A DNA stretch of 64,000 nucleotides from Planctomycetota bacterium (GCA_024280885.1 JAJRPF010000066.1:1-64000), one strand, 5' to 3'. Counted from the stretch's first letter, positions 17,318 to 26,058 are shown. Numbers and translations: made by a program. Notes: generated by a model from the letters alone, not told the origin.

Positions 17318-17620
17318 TCAGCGCTCGTCCGTTCCGCGCTCGTCCTTGGGCTTCAGGCCGCGGCCCGCAAGCATCTTGCGTACACGCGCCTTCTTCTGCT
17401 CAGGCGTCATATTCGCCCAGGGGTTCTTGCGCGGCTTCTTCGGCCCGCTGTTGACGCTCCCGACGGGACGCCCGCGCGGGCGCACTTCGCCGCCGACGAG
17501 ATCGCGCACGCGCGCCAGCGCCTCGTCGCGTCCCTCGGCACGCGCGGTCTCGACGAGCTTCTCGAGGCGAATCATCAGGTCCCGAAGGAGTGCGTCGGTG
17601 TTGTTGGCTATTCGCGGCAT
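17318..17620 (-). CDS. Small basic hypothetical protein with AT-hook-like motif
   Basis: This 100-residue protein has an N-terminal helix (Leu-Leu-Arg-Asp-Leu-Met-Ile-Arg-Leu-Glu-Lys-Leu-Val) and then an Arg-Pro-Arg-Gly-Arg-Pro-Val-Gly-Ser segment (about residues 48-56) like an AT-hook core. It ends with a Lys/Arg-rich tail containing Thr-Pro-Glu-Gln-Lys-Lys-Ala-Arg-Val. The ATG at 17620 is preceded by AGGGAG at 8 nt. The frame is open further upstream but without start signals. Composition suggests a nucleic-acid-binding protein. No family is recognised. Confidence 0.55.
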   Translation of the reverse strand: MPRIANNTDALLRDLMIRLEKLVETARAEGRDEALARVRDLVGGEVRPRGRPVGSVNSGPKKPRKNPWANMTPEQKKARVRKMLAGRGLKPKDERGTDER

Positions 17621-17979
17621 CGGGAACTCCCTGTTTGGGCACGCATTCCGTACCCGTATGGATGGAACATTCGTGCGCGTTGTGTCGTGTTTGAGCGCTC
17701 GATGACTAACTCTGATTGACGGAGCGTACCTTTTGTTCCGTCGAATTCGCGCAATTGGCCCGGCGGGCGGCACGATCGACCGCGTCCGCCCAGCTCGTCG
17801 CAGCCTGGATGTGTTCACCGTGTGCGGCGACCGCGTCGCATTGTCGCGTCGTGTCCACGCGCTGCGACGGCGATGATGTGGAGATTCCTCGACATTCCGG
17901 AAAAGCGGCGTTCACGATCTGCCATACATCCGCGGCGGCCAAGGCTCCTCATGGGGCCGAACCGCTCCGTCCCCAAGCC
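17621..17979. other. Intergenic region, no gene recognised
   Basis: This 359-bp divergent gap holds a locally AT-richer stretch (about 17650-17750) that should carry the promoters of the minus-strand basic protein and the plus-strand zinc-finger gene. A TTGACG at 17716 resembles a -35 box but no good -10 follows at 16-18 bp. An open plus-strand frame from 17716 runs into the next gene, but its early part looks non-coding. Confidence 0.4.
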
Positions 17980-18168
17980 ATGCGCGAAGCCTCTTCCCAC
18001 CGCGGCCACTTCGACTCTTGCCTGTCTGACTACACGGCAGGCAGGCTCGAATCCGCCCTTGAGCGTGAGATCGAGGCGCACCTATTGGTCTGCGATCGCT
18101 GCTTCGCTGCGCTCGTCGCGGAGGTCGTGATCGGCCCGCGCATCGAGGTCAAAGCCTCTTCGGCATAG
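17980..18168 (+). CDS. Small zinc-finger (zf-HC2-like) protein, possible anti-sigma factor
   Basis: From the ATG at 17980 this is 62 residues. It has the compact anti-sigma zinc-binding pattern: His10 and Cys14 near the start, then His34-Leu-Leu-Val-Cys38-Asp-Arg-Cys41. The wording around it (Asp-Tyr-x-x-Gly-Arg-Leu-Glu... Glu-x-His-Leu-x-x-Cys) is typical of zf-HC2 domains, which bind and inhibit ECF sigma factors. It lacks the transmembrane segment of most anti-sigmas, so it would be cytoplasmic. It sits 58 bp before a sigma-factor-like gene, which fits a regulatory pair. The start is uncertain because no ribosome-binding site is clear. Confidence 0.55.
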   Translation: MREASSHRGHFDSCLSDYTAGRLESALEREIEAHLLVCDRCFAALVAEVVIGPRIEVKASSA

Positions 18169-18226
18169 CGGTTGCCTTGTTCCCTCCAATGCGCGCGGTC
18201 GTCACCGCCGCAATGGGAGGGCGGAC

Positions 18227-18874
18227 GTGGCCGACGACGGGAACTCAGGCAAGGCGAATGGGAGCGTTTCGAACGGTCGGCGTCGACACGCGCCAACCGG
18301 CGAGCGGTCCAGCGACACGTCGCACGAGGCGCTCATGGTCGCTCTGGCCGATGACGAGTCGTCACGCACTCTCTTCTTGAAGGCGTCGTTCATCGCTCGC
18401 GCTCGATATGGGCTTCGTCCGGATGACGCAGAGGACGTATTCAATGAGGCGGTCGCAACGTATCTGACAGTGCATGCTCGTTATGGCGCGAGCGACAATC
18501 ACTTCGGATTGCTGGTCGGCATCTTCCACAAGAAGGCTCTGGAGCATCTCGGAGCCCGCGATCGTAGCGGGCGCGTCGCACGTCGCTTCGTCGCACGTTT
18601 GCGCTCGGATCGCCCGAACGTGGCCCGCGGCGAGGACCCCAAGGGCGCAGCCATCGAGCGTGTCATTCGCGACGAGGACGCGACGATCATCCGTGCCGCG
18701 ATTGCATCGCTGAATGAAGAGGGGCGCGAGATGTTGATGACTCTCGCGGAGGGGCGATTGAGTCGACTGGAGATGATCGAGGAACTCGGTCTGAACCGCA
18801 ATACGTTCGACACACGGCTGCGGGCGTTGCGACTCCGGCTGAAGGAGCGTCTCTCACGCGCCGGAGTCCTCTGA
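18227..18874 (+). CDS. ECF-like RNA polymerase sigma factor
   Basis: This 215-residue protein has the two-domain layout of ECF sigma factors. A sigma-2 region (about 55-125) includes Asp-Ala-Glu-Asp-Val-Phe-Asn-Glu-Ala. After a basic linker, a sigma-4 helix-turn-helix (about 155-212) contains Leu-Ser-Arg-Leu-Glu-Met-Ile-Glu-Glu-Leu-Gly-Leu-Asn-Arg-Asn-Thr-Phe and a final Arg/Leu helix. The first ~35 residues are a disordered Ser/Gly/Arg-rich extension. The divergence of region 2 from the usual Gln-(D/E)-x-F makes it one of the planctomycete-type atypical sigma factors. The zinc-finger protein just upstream is its likely regulator, and the Cys-rich gene downstream is a candidate target. Confidence 0.75.
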   Translation: MADDGNSGKANGSVSNGRRRHAPTGERSSDTSHEALMVALADDESSRTLFLKASFIARARYGLRPDDAEDVFNEAVATYLTVHARYGASDNHFGLLVGIFHKKALEHLGARDRSGRVARRFVARLRSDRPNVARGEDPKGAAIERVIRDEDATIIRAAIASLNEEGREMLMTLAEGRLSRLEMIEELGLNRNTFDTRLRALRLRLKERLSRAGVL

Positions 18875-19041
18875 GCGGCGACGATTTCGAAGGGTGGGCC
18901 TTAGTTGCATCCAACAGATCGTTCCGAATCGAGATCCTACGGAATACGATCCCCGCGCGGAGCGTTGTGGTCCGCGTGAAGACGTGATCGACCGACACGT
19001 CGGAGCTTGGCCCCGGTCATTGCGGGGAGTCAGAGTTGGTC

Positions 19042-19070
19042 GGAACACGCCCTGCGGGGCCAAGTACTCA
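19042..19070 (+). promoter_or_regulatory. Possible ECF-type promoter of the Cys-rich protein gene
   Basis: GGAAC (19042-19046) is followed after about 17 bp by AGTACTCATACT. This resembles the GGAAC -35 of many ECF sigma factors, and the segment lies about 20-45 bp upstream of the ATG at 19091. Recognition by the adjacent sigma factor is a guess. Confidence 0.25.
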
Positions 19071-19090
19071 TACTCGAGGGAGAAACTTCC

Positions 19091-19441
19091 ATGGAGAAGA
19101 CCAAGGTCTTCGGCGCCCTGCGCGCCACAACGTTCGCGGCGCTCGCCGCGGGTGGTCTCATGTTTGCCACGACCGGTTGCTGCACGTCGCCTGACGGCGC
19201 TGCCGACGCAGGAATGAAGTCCTGTGGGGGCGACAAGTCGTGTGGCGACAAGGGTTGCGGCGAGAAGGGCTGCGGCAAGAAGGCCGACGGTTCGAAGTCC
19301 TGTGGCGAGAAGGGCTGCGGCGACAAGATGGGCGGCAAGGCGGACGGCGAGAAGTCGTGCGGCGACAAGGCCGGTGGTGAGAAGAGCTGCGGCGACAAGG
19401 CCGACGGCGAGAAGAGCTGCGGCGAGAAGTCCTGCGGCTAG
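19091..19441 (+). CDS. Exported Cys-rich repeat protein, (K-x-C-G)n, metallophore-like
   Basis: This 116-residue protein starts at an ATG preceded by GAGGGAG. An N-terminal signal sequence runs to about residue 30 and ends Thr-Thr-Gly-Cys-Cys, possibly a weak lipobox. The mature part is almost entirely Lys, Gly, Asp, Glu, Ser and Cys. It has ten Cys-Gly units in the pattern Lys-(Ser/Gly)-Cys-Gly-(Asp/Glu)-Lys, separated by Lys-Ala-Asp-Gly spacers. The layout (signal peptide plus Cys-Gly repeats) recalls the metal-binding repeat proteins of the bufferin and HvfA groups, some of which are post-translationally modified copper-binding peptides. No DUF692 (MNIO) modifying enzyme, HvfC-like partner or DoxX protein is in this window. 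A terminator hairpin follows the stop. Confidence 0.8.
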   Translation: MEKTKVFGALRATTFAALAAGGLMFATTGCCTSPDGAADAGMKSCGGDKSCGDKGCGEKGCGKKADGSKSCGEKGCGDKMGGKADGEKSCGDKAGGEKSCGDKADGEKSCGEKSCG

Positions 19442-19457
19442 TTTCGCGAACGCGAAA
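19442..19457. promoter_or_regulatory. Perfect palindrome TTTCGCG-AA-CGCGAAA
   Basis: This 7-2-7 inverted repeat begins one base after the stop codon of the Cys-rich gene. It may be a small hairpin or protein site, and it sits just ahead of the terminator. Confidence 0.35.
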
Positions 19458-19463
19458 TGATCG

Positions 19464-19498
19464 ACGGGCGGTGTCCGAAAGGGCGCCGCCCGTTTCTG
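19464..19498 (+). terminator. Intrinsic terminator after the Cys-rich gene
   Basis: ACGGGCGG (19464-19471) pairs perfectly with CCGCCCGT (19486-19493) around a 14-nt loop, and the descending arm runs into TTTCTGATT. This would end transcription of the Cys-rich gene. Confidence 0.65.
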
Positions 19499-19602
19499 AT
19501 TCACGTCTGGTTCACTGGGCCCGTTCTTGATTCCCGTGGCCGCTCTCTGATCCCTCTCGCCGCACCGGATTCGACGACTCTACGACTGGCACGGGCGGCC
19601 TA

Positions 19603-19905
19603 TCAGCCGCGCGGATCCGTGTCGCCGGAGGCGAGCTTCTCTCGGTACTCGAGTCGCCGGCGCTTGTATTCGTCTGCGCTCATTGCCGGCTCCGGCTCGC
19701 GTCCCTCCAGCACATCCTCGTGGATCTTCTCGAGGAATGGGATGCACCAGCCGCAGCCCGTGCCAGCCGAGAGGCAGCCCGAGATGAGCGAGACCACGCG
19801 CGGACGCTCGCGTCTCACGTAGCGGATCACTTTGTTCCGGCGCACGTGGAAGCAGATGCAGAGTTCGGGGTCCTCGGGGTCATGCTCTTGCTTCATGCGC
19901 GCCAT
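19603..19905 (-). CDS. BFD-like [2Fe-2S]-binding protein
   Basis: This protein of about 100 residues has the cysteine spacing of the bacterioferritin-associated-ferredoxin-like domain: Cys16-x-Cys18-x32-Cys51-x2-Cys54, inside Cys-Ile-Cys-Phe-His and Ser-Ala-Gly-Thr-Gly-Cys-Gly-Trp-Cys. These four cysteines bind a [2Fe-2S] cluster. Related domains release iron from bacterioferritin or serve as redox modules. The C-terminal half is a charged helical extension (Tyr-Lys-Arg-Arg-Arg-Leu-Glu-Tyr-Arg) not found in the short Bfd proteins. Start choice among Met codons at 19932, 19905 and 19896 is uncertain. It converges on the Cys-rich gene. Confidence 0.8.
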   Translation of the reverse strand: MARMKQEHDPEDPELCICFHVRRNKVIRYVRRERPRVVSLISGCLSAGTGCGWCIPFLEKIHEDVLEGREPEPAMSADEYKRRRLEYREKLASGDTDPRG

Positions 19906-20109
19906 GCTGCGCGACCCGCGTGTCAGCCCCAAGGGACGCTTGCCCCGCGGCGAAGCCGACCGGGCGCCACGTCCTCCGGTCTCACCAACTTTCGTAGGGG
20001 AACACCCTCCGACGCGCGCTCCGACGCGCGCAGGGAATGCTCAACTCGCGATCAGTGTTCGATTGGGCGGGCGGCCAATGATCGCTCTCGACCGGGAAAG
20101 GAACCCAGG

Positions 20110-20775
20110 ATGCGCAAGAACAACCAGTTGATCACGAGAGCCCTTGTCGTCGCCGGGACGGCCCTGATGGCCGTCGCCGCGTTCGGAGTCGCCGACGCGG
20201 AGGAGAGCGGCGCGCTCTACCACTTCGGTACGAACGTCAAGCACACGAACATCGCCTTCGTCTCCGAGGCCGAGATCGAGACGATCCACGGCACGACGCA
20301 CGAGATGAGCGGCACGTTCTCCGTGGACTTCGACGAGTTGACGGGGAAGTGCAAACTCGTCGTGCCCGTCAAGGGGTTGCACACCGGTATCGAGAAGCGC
20401 GACGAGCACCTTCAGAGCGACGCTTGGCTGGACGCCGAGAAGTTCCCGAGCATCACGCTCGAGTGCTCCAGTATCAAGCTGACCGAGAAGAAGGCCGGGC
20501 GCGTCTATTCGGCCAAGTTGAAGGCCAAGCTGACCGTCCATGGCGTCACGAAGGAACGCGAGCTCGATGCGACGATCATCCGCTTGCCGGCGAAGCTCGG
20601 CAAGAAGATGGGCGCCGGCGACTGGGTGAAGGTCACGTCGCGCTTCGACGTCGAATTCGACGACCACGGGATCACGATCCCGAACGCCGAGCAGGTTGGC
20701 CCGAAGGTCAGCAAGACGTGGAGCGTCTCCGTCAGCGTCTTCGCCACGACCGAGGCGCCGCGCCGCAAGCGCTAA
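20110..20775 (+). CDS. YceI family protein, periplasmic
   Basis: This 221-residue protein has a signal peptide (about residues 8-30, Val-Ala-Asp-Ala cleavage region) and one YceI-like lipocalin-type beta barrel. The typical phrases are present: His-Thr-Asn-Ile-Ala-Phe near the N-terminus, Gly-x-Phe-Ser-Val-Asp-Phe-Asp-Glu-Leu, a Lys-Arg-Asp-Glu-His-Leu motif, Trp-Leu-Asp-Ala-Glu-Lys-Phe-Pro, and Leu-Thr-Val-His-Gly-Val-Thr-Lys. Family members bind long isoprenoid lipids such as ubiquinone precursors and often appear in stress regulons. Start ATG chosen over upstream frames because the signal peptide begins there, with AAAGGA nearby. Confidence 0.88.
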   Translation: MRKNNQLITRALVVAGTALMAVAAFGVADAEESGALYHFGTNVKHTNIAFVSEAEIETIHGTTHEMSGTFSVDFDELTGKCKLVVPVKGLHTGIEKRDEHLQSDAWLDAEKFPSITLECSSIKLTEKKAGRVYSAKLKAKLTVHGVTKERELDATIIRLPAKLGKKMGAGDWVKVTSRFDVEFDDHGITIPNAEQVGPKVSKTWSVSVSVFATTEAPRRKR

Positions 20776-20853
20776 CCAGCGCTGCGCCTCACTGCGCCTT
20801 CTCGACTCCGTTCGCACGTTGCACGGCCCGACCGCGGTCCGAAGGGGGATCCC

Positions 20854-21324
20854 ATGCTCAAACTCATCCACGTCCTGCTCGTTCTCTCGGCTGTCGCGCT
20901 GCTGGCGTACCCCGTCGCGGCGGCGGTCGACAGTGCCTACGGGCACGACGTCTACCTCCTCGCGTCGGTGAACTCGGTGGATGACGTCGATGACAATCGT
21001 GAACTCTTCGAGTTGACGTTCGACCCGGAGACCGACGATGACGCCGCGAAGCTCGAGCAGGTGCTGGAGATCTACGGCAACGTCGCGAAGCTCGAGACAG
21101 AGCGTGTGCTCGTCTTCGACGAGGCGCGTCTGACCCGTCCGCCCGAGATTCCGGAAGTGGCGTTGCTGCCGGCTGGCTCGGCGGGCGGCGACTACCCCGT
21201 GCAGTCCGAGACCGTGGCGTACACAGCCAAGCGGCTCACCCTGGCCGGGCTCCTGGCTGCCATCGCGCTCCTGGCCGCCCGCTTCTTCGTCATGCGCCGA
21301 GATCAGGCGGCGACGGCGAGCTGA
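20854..21324 (+). CDS. Hypothetical protein with two membrane segments
   Basis: This 156-residue protein starts after a GGGGG ribosome-binding site. It has a hydrophobic N-terminal segment (residues 4-26) and a second one near the C-terminus (about 126-146, Leu-Ala-Gly-Leu-Leu-Ala-Ala-Ile-Ala-Leu-Leu-Ala) followed by Arg-Arg-Asp. The soluble part between them is acidic (Val-Asp-Asp-Val-Asp-Asp; Glu-Thr-Asp-Asp-Asp). No family recognised. It may be co-transcribed with the YceI gene, which ends 78 bp upstream. Confidence 0.65.
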   Translation: MLKLIHVLLVLSAVALLAYPVAAAVDSAYGHDVYLLASVNSVDDVDDNRELFELTFDPETDDDAAKLEQVLEIYGNVAKLETERVLVFDEARLTRPPEIPEVALLPAGSAGGDYPVQSETVAYTAKRLTLAGLLAAIALLAARFFVMRRDQAATAS

Positions 21325-21401
21325 GCCCAGAAAATGGGCGCGGGCGGCGGCGTTCCCGGCAGAGGCGATGCACGCGCTGCCGGACCGCGCGCCGGCCTGC
21401 A

Positions 21402-23225
21402 CTACTCGAAGTCGAAGTACTCGCGGAAGAGCTCGCGCGCCATCTGTTGGTCGGCGACGAGCAGTGCCGTCTCGTACTGGAGTTTGGGCGTCTTCTCGAT
21501 CCCCGTTTCCTGCGCGAGGATGGCGAGAAAGAGGCAGCCATCGAGTGAACTGGTCCGCACGAGCTTCTTCTTCATGAAGTCCCATATGCGGTCGGCGGGG
21601 ACGCGCGACCAGAGGATGCGCCGCGGTAGACCACTGGCTTCGGTCACGACTCCCTCGGCGTTCGCTTCGACCATGATCTCGTCGTGGCCCGCGTCGTCCT
21701 TCAGGTAGTCAGCGGTGTAGGGACGGCCGGAGAGCCCCTCGTTCAACTGCTTGAGGAATTCGTCCTTCAGGTATTCGATTCGACGCTTGCGACGACGCCA
21801 GTCCTGGATGGTCTCGCCGGGCAGGTTCGACATTCCCGGGCTACCAGCAATCTGGGCGGCGCGCGCGAAGTCGTAGACTTTCAAGGCCTCATCGAGGGGC
21901 TTGCGTTTCTCGATCGCCTTGGCCTCACGCGCCTCGCGCTTGGCGTTGTCCTCGGCGATCTTCGCTTCCTGCGCCTTGCGCTCCTCGGCCTCTGTCGCCT
22001 TGGCGCGCGCCTTGTCGGCCCACTCGCTCCCCGGGTGGGCGAGGGCCATCTCGCGCCAGTGCCCGGCGACCGCGTCCCAGTCGCCGTGGTTGGCGGCTGC
22101 CCACGACTCGGCCAGGCGGAACGCGTCCTCGCCCGGGTCCTTCTTGGGCGGCGGTGGGGGCGCAACCGGAGTCGTGTCTGGCGTCGCACCAGAACCTGGA
22201 ACGGTCGCGGTCTCTGGCTTGTCGCCACCGCTCGTGGCGAGGATCGCGACGATGATGATGGCGATGACGGCGACGACGCTGCCGATCACGATCGCCTTGG
22301 ACGGTCCGCTCTTCTTCTGCGGCCGTGGTCCGCGAGTCGAGCGACTGCCACTCCCGCCGCTCTTGCGCTTCTCTCCGCGCGACGCAGTGCCGCCGGCCAC
22401 CAGCGGCTCGAGCAGCGCGACGGTGTCGGCGGCGGTCGGACGATACCCCTTCGACGTCACGAGCAACTGCTTGATGAGGTCGTCGTAGTCGGCGCCAACG
22501 CTGCGGTTGCGCTCGCTGACGGGGACGAACTCACCCTTGATGTGGGCGGCGAGTATCGCGCGGACGCTCTTGCCCCAGAACGGGAGCTCGCCGGTGAGCA
22601 TCTGGTAGAGACACACGCCGAGGGCGTAGACGTCGCTCTTCTCGTCGATCCGCTTGCCCTGGCACGCCTCCGGGGACATGTAGAGCGGCGTGCCCGCGCG
22701 CTTCGCGAGCGACTTCGGGCCAGCGAGACCGAAGTCGACCATCTGCACTTCGTCGGTACCGGAGACGAGCAGGATGTTCGCGGGCTTGACGTCGCGGTGA
22801 ACGACTTTCTCGGCATGCGCCGCTGCCAACGCCTGCGCCACCTGGTGCGCGATGCGTAGCGCCTTGCGGACCGGCAGGGCTCCGCCACCCTTCATGCGGT
22901 CCTGGAGCGTCTCGCCCGCGACGTGGTCCATGACGATGCACAGATGGCCGTCGTCTTCGACCACATCCGTCACCTTCACGATGTGGGGATGGTCGATTTG
23001 CGCCAATGCCCGGGCCTCGTCGACGAAGTTCTTCCGGATCTCCGCGAGCTCGGCCATCTCGCCGGTGAGAATCTTGATCGCGACGTCGCGACCCAGCTTC
23101 TCGTGCCGGGCGCGGCAGACCCACGACGTGCGACCTCGTCCGAGAGCTTCGCCGATGACGCACTTCGCGAGCGTCTTGCCATAGTAGGGGTGCGCCTTCG
23201 GGTCATTGGCGTCGGTCGGGGGCAT
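21402..23225 (-). CDS. Hanks-type serine/threonine protein kinase, membrane-anchored
   Basis: This 607-residue protein has an N-terminal kinase domain (about 15-275): Gly-Arg-Gly loop, Val-Ala-Ile-Lys51 ATP-anchoring lysine, catalytic His-Arg-Asp-Val-Lys-Pro-Ala-Asn (about 142-149), Val-Asp-Phe-Gly metal site and Met-Ser-Pro-Glu in place of Ala-Pro-Glu. A Ser/Arg/Gly-rich juxtamembrane stretch leads to one transmembrane helix (about 309-330, Ile/Val-rich). The outer part has a Pro/Thr-rich linker, a Lys/Glu/Ala coiled region and a C-terminal domain without a name. It has no PASTA repeats. The kinase probably senses an envelope signal. It is divergent from clpC with a 244-bp gap. Confidence 0.93.
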   Translation of the reverse strand: MPPTDANDPKAHPYYGKTLAKCVIGEALGRGRTSWVCRARHEKLGRDVAIKILTGEMAELAEIRKNFVDEARALAQIDHPHIVKVTDVVEDDGHLCIVMDHVAGETLQDRMKGGGALPVRKALRIAHQVAQALAAAHAEKVVHRDVKPANILLVSGTDEVQMVDFGLAGPKSLAKRAGTPLYMSPEACQGKRIDEKSDVYALGVCLYQMLTGELPFWGKSVRAILAAHIKGEFVPVSERNRSVGADYDDLIKQLLVTSKGYRPTAADTVALLEPLVAGGTASRGEKRKSGGSGSRSTRGPRPQKKSGPSKAIVIGSVVAVIAIIIVAILATSGGDKPETATVPGSGATPDTTPVAPPPPPKKDPGEDAFRLAESWAAANHGDWDAVAGHWREMALAHPGSEWADKARAKATEAEERKAQEAKIAEDNAKREAREAKAIEKRKPLDEALKVYDFARAAQIAGSPGMSNLPGETIQDWRRRKRRIEYLKDEFLKQLNEGLSGRPYTADYLKDDAGHDEIMVEANAEGVVTEASGLPRRILWSRVPADRIWDFMKKKLVRTSSLDGCLFLAILAQETGIEKTPKLQYETALLVADQQMARELFREYFDFE

Positions 23226-23414
23226 GCGAGGCAGCTCCAGATGGGTGTGCGCGTGGGGCGTCGTGCGTGGGTGTCGTGCATGGTCGATGCAGAGATTGAC
23301 GAAGTGGCAGCTTATCGGTTTCTGCAGACTGCCGAAGATGATGACGTAGTGGCGGTTTGCAGTCTCCGTCCGTGCGCCCTTCCAAGTTGGTCAGGAGCGT
23401 CGGAGGCCGCAGGC

Positions 23415-23420
23415 TACACT
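23415..23420 (+). promoter_or_regulatory. Possible -10 box TACACT for clpC
   Basis: TACACT is 49 nt before the clpC ATG in the gap between divergent kinase and clpC genes. TTGGTC lies upstream but at 22 bp, too far for a normal -35. No CtsR operator-like direct repeat was recognised. Confidence 0.3.
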
Positions 23421-23469
23421 GAGAGGGTCGCGGCACGGTATTCGCCACGTCGCACGCGGAGGTGCCTAC

Positions 23470-26058
23470 ATGTTCGATCGCTTCACCGAACGCGCGCGCA
23501 AGGTGATGAGCCTGGCGCGCCAAGAGGCTCAACGGTTCAACCACGACTACATCGGGACCGAGCACATCTTGCTCGGGCTCGTCCAGGAGGGCAGCGGCGT
23601 CGCTGCTCAGGTCCTGAAGAACCTCGAAGTGGAACTGCGTAAGATCCGTATCGAGGTTGAGAAGATCGTCAAGAACGGCACCAATATGGTCACGATGGGC
23701 CAGTTGCCGTTCACGCCACGGGCCAAGAAGGTCCTCGAATTGGCACTCGAAGAGGCGCAGAACCTCGGGCACCAGTACATCGGCACGGAGCATCTCCTGC
23801 TCGGTCTCATTCGCGAGAACGAGGGGATCGCTGCGCAAGTCCTGATGAATCTCGGGACGAAGCTCGAAGAGGTGCGCGAGGAGGTCTTGGAACTCCTGGG
23901 CGCCGATGCCAGCGAGTCGGCCGGCGGCGGCACCCCGGACTTTTCTCCCGGCGAGCCCGACGAACCGAGCGAGTCGGCGCCGTCGTCCGGCAAGTCGAAG
24001 ACCCCCGCGCTCGACGCCTTCGGTCGTGATCTGACCGAACTCGCTCGCGAGGATGCGCTCGATCCGGTGATCGGACGCGCCCGCGAGATTGAGCGCGTGA
24101 TGCAGATCCTCTCGCGTCGTACGAAGAACAACCCGGTGCTGCTCGGTGAGCCCGGGGTCGGCAAGACCGCGATCGTCGAGGGACTCGCACAGCTGATCGT
24201 CTCGGGCCAGGTGCCCGAGATCCTGCGCGGCAAGCGCGTCGTGACCCTCGACCTCGCGATGATGGTCGCGGGCACCAAGTATCGCGGTCAGTTCGAGGAG
24301 CGCATCAAGGCCGTCATGACAGAGGTCCGACGCGTCAAGAACGTGATCCTCTTCATCGACGAACTCCACACCCTCGTCGGGGCTGGCGGCGCCGAGGGTG
24401 CCATCGACGCCTCCAACGTGCTGAAGCCCGCGCTCAGTCGCGGCGAGTTGCAGTGCATCGGTGCGACCACCCTCGACGAGTACCGCAAGTACATCGAGAA
24501 GGACGGCGCGCTCGAGCGTCGCTTCCAGATGATCATGGTGGAGCCGCCGAGCAAGGACGAGACCTACGAGATCCTCCAGGGCCTGAAGGCGCGCTACGAG
24601 GAACACCACCATGTCAAGTACACCGACGACGCGTTGCGGCAGGCGATCGACCTGTCCACGCGCTACGTCACCGGCCGTTTCCTCCCGGACAAGGCCATCG
24701 ATGTGATCGACGAGGCCGGCGCGCGCATCCGATTGCGTTCGATGACGCAGCCGCCGGATCTGAAGGAACTAGACGACGAGATCCGCGTGCTCGATGGCAA
24801 GAAGGCCGATGCCGTGCAGGGGCAAGACTTCGAGACCGCTGCCCAGTTGCGCGACCAGGTGCAGAAGCTGAAGGGCCGGCGCCAGTCAATCCTCGAGCAA
24901 TGGCGTCGTGAGACGCGCGAGACCGAGGGCCTCGTCGATGCCGACGTCATCCAGGAGACCGTCTCGCGCGTCACCGGCATTCCGCTCACGCGGATCGAGT
25001 CCGGCGAAGCGCAGCGCCTGCTCGGGATGGAGGCCGAAATCCGCGAGGGCGTGGTCGGGCAAGAGCCCGCACTCTCCGCTGTCTGTCGCGCCGTGCGTCG
25101 CTCGCGCTCCGGTCTGAAGAACCCGCAGCGGCCCGTCGGTTCGTTCGTGTTCCTCGGGCCCACCGGCGTCGGCAAGACGCTGTTGGCGAAGGCGCTCGCG
25201 AAGTTCATGTTCGGCGACGAGGACTCGCTGATCCACATCGACATGTCGGAGTACATGGAGAAGCACAACGTCTCGCGTCTGGTCGGCGCCCCTCCGGGCT
25301 ACGTCGGCTACGAAGAGGGCGGACAGCTCAGCGAGAAGGTCCGCCGTCGGCCGTATTCGGTCGTGCTCTTCGACGAGATCGAGAAGGCGCACCACGACGT
25401 CTTCAACATGTTGCTGCAGATCCTCGAAGAGGGCCGGCTCACCGACTCGTTCGGGCGCCACGTGGACTTCCGCAACACGATCATCATCCTGACGAGCAAC
25501 ATCGGGTCGGCGATCATCAAGAACCAGGCGACGCTTGGCTTCACGAAGACGACCAACTCGGAGCAGGGGAGCTACGACAAGATGAAGTCGCAGCTCGATC
25601 GCGAGCTCGAACGGCATTTCCGTCCTGAGTTCCTGAATCGCATCGACGAGGTCGTTGTCTTCCGTCAGCTCAACCGCCAGGACCTGAAGACGATCATCGA
25701 CATTGAGCTCGCGGGCGTGTTGAAGCGTCTCTCCGAGCGCGGCGTCGCACTCACCGTGTCCGATGCCGCGAAGGAGCGGATCATCGACGCGGGCAGCGAT
25801 TTGGACTACGGCGCTCGACCGCTCAAGCGGGCGATCGAGAAGTTGGTCGAAGACCCGCTCTCCGAGCGTGTGCTCCGGGGGCAGATCCCCGAGCGCAGTC
25901 GGGTGGCGATGATCTCCGGCGACGACGGCCTCGACTTCATCATCGACGCTGTGCCCGAGCCAGGTGACGAGTCCGATGGCGAGTCTGGCGAGTCCGGTGG
26001 CGCATCAGATGACGAGCCCGAGGAGGTCCCCACCGGACCGACCGAAGAGCAGAGTTGA
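23470..26058 (+). CDS. clpC: ATP-dependent Clp protease ATP-binding subunit ClpC
   Basis: This 862-residue AAA+ unfoldase delivers substrates to ClpP. It has paired Clp N repeats (residues about 1-145), which repeat the phrases Asn-His-Asp-Tyr-Ile-Gly-Thr-Glu-His and Gly-His-Gln-Tyr-Ile-Gly-Thr-Glu-His. A Pro/Ser/Glu linker follows. The first ATPase domain has Walker A Gly-Glu-Pro-Gly-Val-Gly-Lys232-Thr and Walker B Phe-Ile-Asp-Glu-Leu. The middle UVR-like helix ([10 protein letters not shown]) marks it as ClpC rather than ClpB. The second ATPase domain has Gly-Pro-Thr-Gly-Val-Gly-Lys569-Thr and Leu-Phe-Asp-Glu-Ile-Glu. An acidic Ser/Gly/Glu tail of about 30 residues ends the protein. Confidence 0.97.
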   Translation: MFDRFTERARKVMSLARQEAQRFNHDYIGTEHILLGLVQEGSGVAAQVLKNLEVELRKIRIEVEKIVKNGTNMVTMGQLPFTPRAKKVLELALEEAQNLGHQYIGTEHLLLGLIRENEGIAAQVLMNLGTKLEEVREEVLELLGADASESAGGGTPDFSPGEPDEPSESAPSSGKSKTPALDAFGRDLTELAREDALDPVIGRAREIERVMQILSRRTKNNPVLLGEPGVGKTAIVEGLAQLIVSGQVPEILRGKRVVTLDLAMMVAGTKYRGQFEERIKAVMTEVRRVKNVILFIDELHTLVGAGGAEGAIDASNVLKPALSRGELQCIGATTLDEYRKYIEKDGALERRFQMIMVEPPSKDETYEILQGLKARYEEHHHVKYTDDALRQAIDLSTRYVTGRFLPDKAIDVIDEAGARIRLRSMTQPPDLKELDDEIRVLDGKKADAVQGQDFETAAQLRDQVQKLKGRRQSILEQWRRETRETEGLVDADVIQETVSRVTGIPLTRIESGEAQRLLGMEAEIREGVVGQEPALSAVCRAVRRSRSGLKNPQRPVGSFVFLGPTGVGKTLLAKALAKFMFGDEDSLIHIDMSEYMEKHNVSRLVGAPPGYVGYEEGGQLSEKVRRRPYSVVLFDEIEKAHHDVFNMLLQILEEGRLTDSFGRHVDFRNTIIILTSNIGSAIIKNQATLGFTKTTNSEQGSYDKMKSQLDRELERHFRPEFLNRIDEVVVFRQLNRQDLKTIIDIELAGVLKRLSERGVALTVSDAAKERIIDAGSDLDYGARPLKRAIEKLVEDPLSERVLRGQIPERSRVAMISGDDGLDFIIDAVPEPGDESDGESGESGGASDDEPEEVPTGPTEEQS

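Noticed and set aside
19720-20109. In-frame upstream extension of YceI
   Set aside because: It is antisense to the [2Fe-2S] gene and would bury the signal peptide of YceI.
20041-21585. A 514-codon minus-strand open frame across YceI and the small membrane protein
   Set aside because: Plus-strand genes have signal peptides, family motifs and ribosome-binding sites; the minus frame has none.
23203-24612. A 469-codon minus-strand open frame inside clpC
   Set aside because: ClpC on the plus strand is unmistakable and the opposite frame shows only shadow composition.
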